Source of the DNA: Exophiala sp. HKRS030
Lineage: Eukaryota > Ascomycota > Eurotiomycetes > Chaetothyriales > Herpotrichiellaceae
Direction of reading: 5' to 3'
Length of the DNA stretch: 64,000 bases
NCBI GenBank assembly: GCA_023897205.1
Contig: JAHWDD010000013.1
Coordinates: 372,001 to 436,000 of the forward strand
This document shows, piece after piece, positions 22,305 to 32,599 of this stretch. The notes under the pieces are model-generated. The model was not told where the DNA came from and searched no databases. It saw only the letters and a list, made by a program, of their open reading frames with translations. Numbering within the stretch: position 1 is the first letter of the stretch; every line of letters begins with the position of its first letter. The translations under genes were made by a program, and so were the position numbers.

Positions 22305-24929
22305 ATGTCCAACAACGAAGCTGGAGACTATTCTGGCCATGGCGCAACGATGCGGGTCCGGAGCTCGTTCGACGGAGAAGATGCTCCGGCTCACAAACGA
22401 CAGAGGACTGCTTTGGCGTGCAATTCCTGCAGGTATCGGAAATCACGCTGTGACGGTGCCCACCCTATCTGCTCGACCTGTAGGTCTCAAGATCTAGAGT
22501 GCATCTACCGAGGTCCTGCACCGCGACCTCAACAACATTCCCAAGAAACCCAGTCTTTGGAAAAACGCTTCCAGGAGTTTGAGGGCAACATTCAAAACAT
22601 CAACAGCAAGTTCTCCAGGCTCGAGGACCTTTTGACGTCCCTGGCGAGCAGACCGTCGACGAGTTATGGGAGCGATCCTTCTACCTCTGTCCGGTTCGCG
22701 CTTCCTCCGAACCCAGGGCTTCCATCCACTTTACTATCTGCGATTCCAGGAAATTCCTTTTCGAATGGTCCGCCACCAAGCGCGAATGATGCCCAGGCAA
22801 ATTCCTCAAAAATGCATTCCGACAAGCCTATGTCCAGACTCTGGCCTGTGACGATGCAGGAAGATACTGTGGACGGAATGGGAAGCATCATATTTGCTGA
22901 TGAATCCAATTCAGGATTCTTCGGCCCTTCGTCGAATTCTGCGCTGGTCAGTAAAATCGCAAAGGCTCTCGAGTCGGGACCAGGTCCGATGCGTGAAGGC
23001 AGGGACTTTTCGCGCGATCTAGGGGGGAAGTTGTCGCGCCCGGCATCTCCTCCAGCCCAGAGTAAAGCTCTTCAGAATCCCATTAACCCCTACATCCTGC
23101 CATCACGCAGCGAGATCTTTCGGCTGATTGATATCTTCTTCTCCTACACTGGCCAATCCTTCCCTTATATTTCAAAAAGCGTGTTGACCCAAGTGGTCGG
23201 AGAACTTGATTCAAATCGGCTCAGTGGCATGCGTAAGTCGGCCCTTTGCCTTCTTAATGCTGTTCTTGCAATGGGAACAAGCCTTGATGGAACTCGACGG
23301 CGCCAGGCGAAGACTCGAGATATCGAGTCTGATGTCTTCTTCCAAAGAGCTCTAGTTTTGTCTCCCTGGACAATCTCCAACACCGCCAACTTAGAAACCC
23401 GTAAGCATTCTGTCACTCAACGCGATTCTGCTGCACGAGAGACCACTAATTTGTTGCGTTGTAGTGCAGGCACTGACTGTCATGACTCAATATCTCCAAG
23501 GCTCATCTAGATCTGCTCAGACATGGAAGCTACACGGCCTGCTGGTCCAGGCCGCTTTTCAGCTTGGTGTCTACACAACGACTTCAACCACCAAGTTGTC
23601 TGCGTTTGAACAGGAAATTCGAACAAGGATCTGGTACACATGCATCATACTAGACCGGTAGGATGATTTCCCACCTCTCGATTGCTGGCTCCTCCCCAGT
23701 GGCTGACTATTCAAGCATCTTTGCCACCACCTTTGGGCGCCCTCCGCTTATACACAAGGAACTCACGCATGTCATGATGCCCAGGGATGTGGAACTCGAT
23801 GAGATACCGAAGGATTGTCCTGACTACAATATGCCGCTTGGTTCCAGCCTTGGACCCTCTTCGTGCATACTATTCAATCCCAGCATGTAAGTTGATGACT
23901 TCAAGTGGTCGGCCCATTTGCTTATTCTCTGTTCAGACGGCTGTACTGCATCCAAGGTGATATCCTGACCAAGATTTACGATGAAAACAAGTTGTCATGC
24001 CAACACCTTCCCTCCCACGAACTTTTCAGCAAAACGGTAGAGTTGGATCAACAGTTAGAGCAATGGAAGTTAACATTGCATCCTCTCACAACCTTGCTGC
24101 CGCTGGAGTTCCTTGATGGGATGGACCCTGATAATTGGGTTTATACCAAGATCCAGACCGTACTAACGCTCCGTTTTCTCAGCACGCGCACTCTTCTTTT
24201 CCGGAAGAGCTTGGAGCATGTTCTGGATGTCATGGTCAACCCCAGTGATATTCTGAGGCAGGCTGAGTGCTCACTTCCGATCGGAAATATCATCATTCAA
24301 ACGTGCATTGAATGCTGTGTACAAACCATCACCATCATATGCAAACTTGGGTCGAAAACGCAATATCTCCCTGCGTGGTGGTATACGGCATATTATGGTG
24401 AGTCTGAAGTCGTGGGCAGCGATTCTCCAATCCCTTCCGGCATAACATTTCTGACAGAAACATGGGCAGTGTTCAACTCAGCGTTGATCCTTTTTGGCGT
24501 CATCTGCCTGCAGACCGCTGGCAACACCAGTATCGGAACGAGGCCAGCGGCAGAACTACTTGTAACCCTACAAACCGGCCTTGAAGCGCTTGATATCATC
24601 GGGAAAGAGACGCGCATTGTTCGAAGATGCTCCAAATATCTCAAAAAAATGGTGCAAGTTTCAAAAGTTCTCGGTAGGTGTTATAAACCACAAAGCCTTC
24701 CCCGTCACCAAAAGGACCCAATCACTAATTTACTACTGTAGTTCGAAATCATATTCCTGCACAAAGCATTGGCGCCGAAGTGTCTGCATTAATCAATTCG
24801 TCGCCTGCTATACAAGCACCTTCGACGACTGATGGGAGCGAGCCTTCTCCATTCCAGACGGAATTCGGTCCAATTCTCATCGATGAAGACTATGCTTTTC
24901 TAGACGCTTGGTCAGACATCAATTTCTAG
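22305..24929 (+). CDS. Zn2Cys6 transcription factor with fungal-specific middle domain
   Basis: Probable nuclear activator of the cluster, 774 residues in six exons: 22305-23400, 23465-23657, 23716-23886, 23937-24397, 24458-24673 and 24742-24929. The zinc cluster has Cys at 39, 42, 49, 56, 59 and 66 (core CNSCRYRKSRCD), preceded by basic KRQR. A predicted short coiled coil (SLEKRFQEFEGNIQNINSK) follows, as in many dimeric members. The fungal-specific domain begins around residue 285 (SEIFRLIDIFFSYTG) and includes LHGLLVQAAFQLGVY and RTRIWYTCIILDR. The intron at 24398-24457 is 60 bases and could be retained without a frame change; its GTGAGT and CTGACAG borders favour splicing. The acidic C-terminus (IDEDYAFLDAWSDINF) looks like an activation domain. 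It lies between the upper-pathway and ring-cleavage genes. Confidence 0.9.
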
Positions 24930-25021
24930 TCTAGATACCTGATCAGCACCAGATCTAGACCGTCTGTGTCAGAAGTACTAGGAGCACAACACACCACATG
25001 AGCATGAATCATTATCTCCTC

Positions 25022-26106
25022 TCAGCGCTCATGCACATATAAGCCTATAGCTTCCACCTCTCGAACCCATAAACCCCATGCTCGAGCCCAGCCAGTCATC
25101 GCTATTTTCCCGGCAGCTGAAAGCTCATCCGGGCGAAGATAGTCGATATCCACTCTTGGTCCGTACGACAGGTTATATGCCGCTGCCAGAAGACCGAGGC
25201 TCTCAGTTTGAACAGCAGCATTGTCTCTGGTGTAGATGGCACGATACACACATTCTTCAATGCCCTGTGCTGCAACAGTGTATCCATGCCCGCGCATGAG
25301 CACGACGGAATGATCGAGCTCGAGCGTCTCCGTCTCAACCACGTCCGCGTCCTCTGCATGGAAGTACTTGGCGAGTGACTCACCAAGATGTCTGTCTCGG
25401 ATGAGGAGATCACGAGTCGCGTCAGATTTGTAGTATTTTGCGACATCAAATACAGGTGTCTTTGCGCCTGTCATTTCATTGTTAAAACGAGTCAAGATTT
25501 GGGGCGGGCTACGCCATACCTAGGAAGCCTGCCATATGCAAACACGGTCTCAATGGAATGCCTAGAAGTCCAGCCAGGGGCAATTGTCAGCCTTCGATCT
25601 ACAGAAGCTGTACGTCACTTGTGTGGACATGTATGCAGCAGATGGGATGGCCAGCAATGAAACACGAATTCTCAGGAGTTCTCACCGGAGATACTGTACG
25701 GCAGGACGGCACTCGCGTGACTGTGAATTACGCTTCTGACTCCCGGGAACCTTCGATATATTTCGCTGTGGATATATCGTTCAATATACCCTGGGGCAGC
25801 GTTGGCTTCGACAGGCTCGGCGTCGACGACGTTATACTGAACAAGATCCTTTGCTGAAGTAATGTTGGCTGGGGCCACATTTCGAGGCATGATGAAAATG
25901 TCCGGGTCGTTGGGATGGCGGAATGATAGATGCCCATAAGCGTCCAGAATCCTGTGCTCAAGTCAGAAAACCCAGATCTGATCTCATAAAACCCGCCTTG
26001 CATCGATTGTGGCTGACCCGTGGTGGTGAAGAATATGACTGCCAGTTATACATCTGTGCTGCCATTGCTCAAGGCGAGACTCTCCTGGTCCGTTCTGTAA
26101 GGTCAT
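25022..26106 (-). CDS. Class II aldolase/adducin-domain protein
   Basis: Soluble metal-dependent lyase or decarboxylase of the L-fuculose-phosphate-aldolase fold. Four exons, 26106-26018, 25951-25686, 25561-25520 (42 bases) and 25467-25022; 280 residues. Reading across the junctions gives HHHGILDAYGHLSFRHPNDPD, then PYSISGIPLRPCLHMAGFLGAKTPVFDVAKYY, matching fungal relatives. Metal ligands are likely the two His of SVIHSHASAV and the His of LMRGHGYTV. Such proteins often sit in fungal aromatic-degradation and secondary-metabolism clusters, but their substrates are mostly unknown. It is divergent from the FAH-family hydrolase gene, which suggests co-regulation and perhaps a retro-aldol or decarboxylation step on a ring-cleavage product. 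Confidence 0.87.
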
Positions 26107-26602
26107 GATTCTTTTCAAGATAAGGCCGCTCTTTCGACGCTGAATCCTGAGTGCGGGAGTTGGGACTACATCCTATAGTACTGTTGTTGTGGATGATGAC
26201 TTGGACCCCCAACTTGCCGATTGACTGTCCGACTCCTTCTCAAACTGTAAACCCGTCCCACAATCGTCCCTTGGGCTCCGTACCACAAGATCAGTGTCAT
26301 ACCAAGGATCCACCTAGGTAGACCAGGACTTACGGATGCCATTCCGTTTGATACCCGGCTACCATTGCACCGTCTTCGGAGTATTTGCATCACGTTCCGA
26401 TTCGACCGTTTGCTCCACCCTCGCAACCGACAAAGACAAGGGAACACTAGCATTGGTGATGTCGCGACAGTCTCAGGTCTGCTTATAACGTTCAATCGTA
26501 GAAGTGACAAGCCCCAGTCTTGCAACGGATACCGCAACACATTCGAGTCCTTTTCATACCGTTGTCACATTCAAGTCACCTGGGTGCAACCAAAGACCGA
26601 AG
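26107..26602. promoter_or_regulatory. Shared divergent promoter region of aldolase and FAH hydrolase
   Basis: About 500 bases. It contains CGGATGCCATTCCG near 26333-26346, a CGGA/TCCG inverted pair with 6 bases between arms, comparable to but not identically spaced with the pairs in the GFA/dioxygenase promoter. No coding features recognised. Confidence 0.4.
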
Positions 26603-27698
26603 ATGGCGTGGAAGCGGCTCATTCGGTTCGAAGACAAGATCGGCGCAGTGAGGTTTGGCCAACCTGAGATCAGCGATGTCGCAGATTTCTACGAGCTTCT
26701 CCGCAATGGAAAACTTTCAGCACAGGTCCTCGCCGGTGATGATATCTTTGCGCTAAAAGAGTCAAGCGAGAGGGCACAGGTCAAGCGATTGCTGCCTGTA
26801 CTTAGACGAGATGATGTGCCTCTTGTCAAATGCATTGGGTTGAATTGTGAGTAATCCAACGCGTCTATTTTGTATATGAAAGCCGAGGTTTGGAATCTGG
26901 ACTACTAGTCAGGATCCAATACGTTCACGGCCAATGCCTCGTTGATGTCTTCATGGGTCCAGTACGCTAACATGGTTTACATGGTGGTAGATATGAAGCA
27001 CAGTAAGCATTCCAACTTCGCGAATACAGCGATTCTCGCGTTTATTCTGTTCATTGTTAAATACTTATCTATACAAAACCACAGTCAAGGAAGCTGGTCG
27101 AAAGCCACCGCCATTTCCGTTTTTCTTTATCAAGCCAAGAGACTCGATCGCATCTTTCGATGAAGACATTCCTGTGCCCAAGATCGCACAAAACGATCAG
27201 TGCGACTGGGAAGGGGAACTCAGCATTGTGATCGGCAAGACAGGTAAAGACATCAAGAAGGAAGATGCCTTAGAGTATGTCGCAGGCTATGTGGTCTCTA
27301 ACGACGTCTCTGCACGAAAGTGGCAGCGCGATCCGGCCTATGCGGGCTCCGTACCTCAATGGGGATTCAGTAAAGGGTTCGATAAGTGGGCTCCTCTCGG
27401 TCCCATGATTGTATCTCCTCTGGTAGTTGGTGACGCAGGGAATCTCTCTTTACAGACGTCTGTCGATGGGGTTTTGAGACAAGACTCTAATACCAGCGAT
27501 TTGATATTTGGAGTGAAAGAGATCATCGCCTTTATTAGCCAGGGCACAACATTGGAGAAAGGTACCGTCATTATGACAGGTACTCCGTCAGGGGTGGCCC
27601 TAGGCATGGAGAATCCTCCGTGGCTCAAACATGGACAGGTGGTCGAGGTCACAATCGAGCAGCTTGGGAGCATAAGAAACAATGTCCGTTTCGAATGA
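26603..27698 (+). CDS. Fumarylacetoacetate-hydrolase-family protein (candidate fumarylpyruvate/maleylpyruvate hydrolase)
   Basis: Predicted hydrolytic C-C bond cleavage of the acylpyruvate formed after gentisate ring opening, giving pyruvate and a C4 diacid. Three exons, 26603-26846, a 12-base microexon 26991-27002, and 27085-27698; 289 residues. Joining gives LNYMKHIKEAGRKPPPFPFFFIKP, the standard start of the FAH domain, where the microexon encodes the Y/MKH/I junction. Metal-binding acidic residues are in DWEGELSIVIGK and the Asp of VSNDVSARKWQRD. Later come WAPLGPMIVSP and GTPSGVALGM, the conserved C-terminal motif. The ATG at 26603 gives the usual N-terminal RLIRFEDKIGAVRFG. It is divergent from the class II aldolase. 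Confidence 0.9.
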
Positions 27699-27850
27699 GG
27701 TAGCAGCTAGAGATGCCCATAGTCTATAGCCTCGTCATTATCCTATTGTCGTGTCACGAATCAAGGTAACCACGATTCTGAAGGCTGAGATCTCGAGCCG
27801 CAGCCTCAGAAGAAGTAGATAAACACCCTGGATCACTTGAGGTGATAATT

Positions 27851-28461
27851 CTAGAACCCTGGCATGGTTTGGAATGTCTTGATTCCCTCCTGAACCAATC
27901 TCGCCTCCTTACAGCGACTCACAAAGAATACCACGTTCGGAGGGAACTTTTGCAGCCTTTGCCCAAATATTAGCCTCGTATTAGCAAGTCACCCAAGGTA
28001 GCAATGGTCCCAAGAGACTTGCTTGGGACCGAGACCAAGTCCACTTACCCATCATCGATCAAAGCCACACGCACAATTAAATGAGCCCCCCCGTGCCGCA
28101 TAGGAATTGTCCACAACGTACATCCGCACTCGTTGCAAAAGACCTTGTGCTTCTCGTAACCACTAGTCGTGTCCTTCATCACGATCGTCTTGGTGTGTTG
28201 TGCGCCTGTTATTGCGACTTGGCTTTTATCAAACTTTGCACACTGCCATCTGTGGTGTTAGTCCACGCCTAAAGTCTCTTTTCAAGTCGATTTGGGCATT
28301 CTTACAATCTGAAAGGGGCTACCCGCATTCTTCTGACAGTGGGTGCAGAAGCATTGAATACAGGTCTCTGGTTTGCCTGAGACCTCGAAACTCACGCTGC
28401 CGCAGAGGCACGATCCATGGCTGCTGAGTGTTGAGCTGGTTGCGTCGACAGACTGGACCAT
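27851..28461 (-). CDS. GFA/CENP-V-domain protein (glutathione-dependent formaldehyde-activating-like)
   Basis: Small zinc protein of 157 residues in three exons: 28461-28306, 28242-28049 and 27974-27851. Joining gives a complete GFA domain: CLCGSVSFEVSGKPE (Cys18, Cys20), CIQCFCTHCQK (Cys34, 37, 39, 42), then SPFQICAKFDKSQVAITG and, near the end, VFCNECGCTLWTIPMRHGGAH. These cysteines are the structural and catalytic zinc sites of the family, whose founding member binds glutathione adducts. No glutathione-S-transferase-type maleylpyruvate isomerase is visible in the cluster. Since the gene is divergent from the gentisate dioxygenase, this protein is a good candidate for the glutathione-dependent maleylpyruvate isomerisation. 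That role is inferred. Confidence 0.85.
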
Positions 28462-28964
28462 ATCTGCATTTGACCGAGCTGTTTTCCGATGACGAATGAA
28501 GCAGAAAAGTGGCCTGTCCTTGTTCGTAGCCTTACAGACAAGAGATAAGAGACGATTCTACGACCCGAGGCACTATCAAGGCGTCGTTCTCCACTGGTTT
28601 TCCCGTTTGAGCGTGTTCAAGTGTCGGGGGTGACCACCGGCCGGAGTCGGATTCCTTCCGGATCATGGGGCTAGCAAACAGGTCCGCGGGAGCTCGGTCT
28701 TGTCTGACATGAGAGGTCTACCAGCACGCGAGGGTTGTCGCTGCGCGGTTCCCACTTGCTACTACTAGGTGCAATGTTATCCTTCTCAGCAGGTCGGACG
28801 GCTTCCGGAGGCTAGGCTGAGATAGACATCACAATTGTGATTTTTACCACCGAAATCCCTCCAGAAATGGTCTCTACACCACAGACTTCATTACTCTACA
28901 TCCAAGTCTCAAAGAGTCTTATCATAAGGTTACAGCAGCGACATAGACAAGCCACATATCTACC
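28462..28964. promoter_or_regulatory. Shared divergent promoter of GFA protein and gentisate dioxygenase, with two CGG-N7-CCG sites
   Basis: About 500 bases. Two copies of GTCGGA-N4-CTTCCGGA occur, with the core CGG-N7-CCG at 28648-28660 and 28795-28807, 147 bases apart. Inverted CGG triplets with fixed spacing are the classical target of dimeric Zn2Cys6 regulators, of which the cluster encodes two. The rest shows no coding features. Confidence 0.5.
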
Positions 28965-30017
28965 ATGTCAGAAAATCCCAGCACAACCAAAGCTCCGACG
29001 AATGGAGTCTTGAACAAGAACACCATATCTCAACGAAGCGACGAATCGACGACAAACGCATACTATGCAAAGCTTCCATCTAAACACATGGAGCCTTTAT
29101 GGCTCCAGCTCAGCCGTTTGGTACCTACCACTCCAAATCCAGCAGCCGTCCCTGCCGTCTGGCGCTACACCGAAGTCAGGCCAGACTTGATGCGGGCTGG
29201 AGAGCTCGTGTCGGCGGAACTTGCTGAACGGAGGGTGTTGATGTTGGTCAATCCTGCACTGAAAGCGCCCTGCACTACCGACACCATCTACAGTGGTCTC
29301 CAGCTCGTACTGCCGGGCGAGGTGGCTCCCGCACACCGACATGTAGCGTTTGCGCTACGTTTCATTATCGAGGGATCTCAGGGCTTTACGGCTGTGAGTG
29401 GAGAGAAGATCATCATGGAGAGGGGGGATGTGATTCTGACGCCGAGTTGGAAATGGCACGATCATGGCAATGAAGGTTCCGGCCCTGTCGTTTGGTTAGA
29501 TGGCCTGGATTTACCTCTGTTTCAGTTCCTTCGTCTCAACTTTGCCACCAACTACCCCGAGTCAAGATACCCCAGTGTACTGTCGGACCACAGCACCGCG
29601 GTGTTCAAGTGGGCGCCGGTCAAGCAAGCCCTTTGTGAAGCAGAATCTGCTTATGCACGTCATCATTATCGCCATAGCACTGGTGGGCATCTATCTCCGA
29701 CGATATCCGCTCAAGCTGAACGGGTTGGCGCGGGTACCTCGTCACCTGAAAGCCAGGAGACTGTGTCGTTTGTCTACCATGTCGTCGATGGAGAGGGTTA
29801 CTCGTCCATACTGGCGCCAGAGACAAGTGAGCCACGCAAGATCACTTGGGCCTCGAAGGATACTTTCGTGGTGCCTGCCTGGAGCAAGGTCGTGCACACG
29901 TGTACGTCGCGAGACGGTGATGCCTTTCTTTTTGCAATCAACGACAGGCCAATGGTCGAGGCGCTGGGCTTGTGGAAGGATGCCACGACCTTTTCGCCCT
30001 CCGTGATGGAGTCGTGA
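28965..30017 (+). CDS. Gentisate 1,2-dioxygenase-like cupin
   Basis: Predicted Fe(II) ring-cleavage dioxygenase converting gentisate and O2 to maleylpyruvate. Intronless, 350 residues, the typical length. Two cupin domains: the first has LPGEVAPAHRHVAFALRFIIEG with candidate iron ligands His124 and His126, then GDVILTPSWKWHDHGNEG with His165 and His167; the substrate-binding WLDGLDLPL follows. The second domain runs from about residue 265 (VSFVYHVVDGEGYSSI) to SKVVHTCTSRDGDAFLFAINDRP. The STGGHLSPTI segment matches the family's conserved TGG..PTI. Start at ATG 28965 is the first in frame; the N-terminal 35 residues are low complexity. This enzyme defines the cluster's central pathway. Confidence 0.9.
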   Translation: MSENPSTTKAPTNGVLNKNTISQRSDESTTNAYYAKLPSKHMEPLWLQLSRLVPTTPNPAAVPAVWRYTEVRPDLMRAGELVSAELAERRVLMLVNPALKAPCTTDTIYSGLQLVLPGEVAPAHRHVAFALRFIIEGSQGFTAVSGEKIIMERGDVILTPSWKWHDHGNEGSGPVVWLDGLDLPLFQFLRLNFATNYPESRYPSVLSDHSTAVFKWAPVKQALCEAESAYARHHYRHSTGGHLSPTISAQAERVGAGTSSPESQETVSFVYHVVDGEGYSSILAPETSEPRKITWASKDTFVVPAWSKVVHTCTSRDGDAFLFAINDRPMVEALGLWKDATTFSPSVMES

Positions 30018-30540
30018 AGGAGGCGCGCCCCAATTTCATGGCAATCTTGTCATGGCGTTGTGTAAGTCATCGGGTAGCCTTCGCATCAGATAGCAATCTC
30101 TTATGTTTTTGATTTCAGGCTTCGTGATGACTTGAGGAGGTTACAATCCATGCGCATCTGATAGCCCGCTCTGTGCACAATCTACGCACGAAAGTCGCGG
30201 TCTCTCCATGGCTTACACAAGGCATCGTCTGGTGTTAGCCGTGAAGAGATCAACTTCGTCTGACTATGTCCCACCTTGGTTACATGGGGTAGTGTATCCT
30301 CGGCCAATCTGCAAAAGCCAGAACTCGTCCAACTTTCCAGGTTCCTGCCCAGGTGTACGTCGCGGACTGATGGCTACTCCCTCACAACGTGTATCCAAAG
30401 AAGCGAGGATGGTGACAAGCCAATATCTGGTTGTATTCGAGGTAGATAGGTGCCTGATACGCAAGATAGATTGACATCCCCTCGAAATCATATCCGCGAA
30501 GGCAGCCTCATACATCTTGACCTACGTCCTTCTCGTCAAC
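30018..30540. other. Intergenic, cluster edge
   Basis: About 520 bases after the dioxygenase gene. Open frames on both strands have no recognisable features. Base composition is still normal here. Confidence 0.4.
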
Positions 30541-30834
30541 ATGGTTCGTACTCATCTTCGCTCATGAGGATTAGCCTACTTGACTGGAGGAGCCAGCGGT
30601 ATTGCTCCAGCGGTGACTCAAATACTGGTCAATCACAAGTAAGCCGTACACTAATTATACCTTGTAAGCCTTTTCAGGCTTGGAGTCCGCCCAGGAAAAG
30701 GCCTTTGGACCGCACATATGGGCATACACCGCGCAATCAGCTCGGTCATGACACAGATGCGCACCGGCAAAATCGGCTTACGCGCCTATCTCCGCGCCAT
30801 CAAGTGTTTCGAGAGGCTTAGAAGGTGATTTTTA
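30541..30834 (+). pseudogene. Possible truncated SDR gene remnant at the repeat-island border
   Basis: A frame at about 30570-30639 reads LAYLTGGASGIAPAVTQILVNHK, which looks like the cofactor-binding start of a short-chain dehydrogenase (TGGASGIG, with Gly to Ala) and is followed by a GTAAGC...TTTCAG intron-like stretch. Nothing after it continues the SDR family, and the AT-rich repeat island starts about 200 bases later. It is probably the front of a gene broken by repeat insertion. Confidence 0.4.
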
Positions 30835-32599
30835 ACGTGTTAACGCGTCGTTAATAAAGGAGATAAAGAAGATAAATGTGTTTAAAGATATGTTCTATGT
30901 TATGCGTGATCATAGTGATATCATGTTAATTATATATCTCTTATTAATTTTGTCTCTTCGTCACGCTTCTTCACGCTCTAACATCATAAATCGCGGTCAG
31001 GCAAGAAAACGGGGGACTTAAGTCTGTTTTTCATTGTGGGTGTACATGAAAGGGAGGCTATTCCCTTCCCGTATACTAGTACTGTATGTTAGGTGTTTCG
31101 TGAGGTGCAGAGAGTTATTTTCGGCACTTTGACGCGTCGTTCATGAGAGGACCACCGCGTTGTTAAGCTTCTCCTGGCACTCAGAGACAGCCAGACTGTT
31201 TCTCTAAGAGCTCTCAGCGGACACCACATGGAGGTGAGAGCTCGTCATCCGCCGAAGAACATCATGTTACAGTACAATAATAGGAGAAGAAATCTTTAAC
31301 GGGAAGAGATCCATAGAAGAACTCAGGAGAGACACGAGGACTTCCGGCTTAGACGAAACTCTTACTAATAAAAGGTGAATAATGATTTACATGGGGGTTT
31401 AGACATCAGAGTTAAGAAGCTTATCTTTAATGTAAACAGTGTCAAGAGGACCAGGTCATATCATAATAGGGAAGGGTATAGCGTAATAGGCCTTTATTAA
31501 TGAATGACTAGCTAAGTGATAGCTAAATAAGGACTTAGAGAGCTTAAGGAGTGAAAAGCCCATGAAGGGGGGTAAAGACCTCCTTATATAGACGTAAAGG
31601 AGAGTCTATATAGAAGGCTTTAGAACAGAATAGACTATTAATTATAAATCAATAGTCTTACCATGCTCAGCCTTACGCAGTGTGCTCAGCCTTACGCGGG
31701 TTAACTGGTCGACACTTTTTAACTTAAAATAGTTAATATAGTTAATACTTAGGTAGTAAAAAGGAGATTTCTTAGCTAGGTTAAAGACTTTATTATATAT
31801 ATAGCGAAAGAATACATTATAATAGAACTTAATTATTACTATTAATAACACTATATTAATAATAAAAGAATTAATATATAAGACTTAATTAATTAGTTTA
31901 ATAAGAGCGCTAATACTTACTAAGGTTATAATGTTACTAAAGGTAATAAACTTATCTATAGTTAACACTAAAAAGGAATACTAGTAAGAAGTAATTATAG
32001 TGATATTATAGCTATTAAGTAAGTCTATAATCATTATAATATATACTTTCTTTTACTAAAGAAAGCGCAAAATGTTAAACTAATAGGGAACTAAGATAGT
32101 TTACTTACTATTATAATCTTACTAAGTACTTTAATTATATTATTTAAGTAACTTATTATTCTCTAAATAGAGATATTTTAAAGTTCACTCTAAAAATAGA
32201 ATACTTCTAAGTTCTTAAGAAAGAGCACTAGTTAGAATTCTTTTACCATTTTTACTAATAATATAGAATAATTATTACCATTTAGAATCCCGCCTTTAGC
32301 TATATAAATAGTGTTTAAATAAAGTGATATAGCTACTATAGTTATTATTTTAGTTAAGATAAATAGAAAGAAATAGAAAATTATAGAATATAAGAATAAT
32401 AATATAATTACTCTTTAATATTAATAATTATAATTTATTTAAGCTATAAAGATTAATTATATTCTCTTAGCTTCTAAACTTTATAAAATATAAATTAATT
32501 TATACTAAGTTAAATAAATATAATCCTTTATTCTAAAGAGACTAATTTTAGCTTTCTAGATACTATTCTTATTTTATATCTCTTATAGTCTTAGCTAAT
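30835..32599. other. AT-rich, RIP-like sequence without genes
   Basis: Composition changes abruptly to very AT-rich, with TA-dominated stretches and dense stops in all frames. A 15-base direct repeat TGCTCAGCCTTACGC occurs at 31664-31678 and 31683-31697. It is probably eroded transposon sequence, but I cannot assign it to a family. Confidence 0.5.

Noticed and set aside
24398..24457. The 60-base in-frame segment in the second regulator as coding sequence
   Set aside because: It has good GTGAGT and CTGACAG borders, and removing it joins YTAYY to ETWAVFNSALIL as expected, so an intron is preferred, although retention is not excluded.
31664..31697. A CRISPR-like or tandem repeat array
   Set aside because: Only two copies of a 15-base unit; CRISPR arrays do not occur in fungi.
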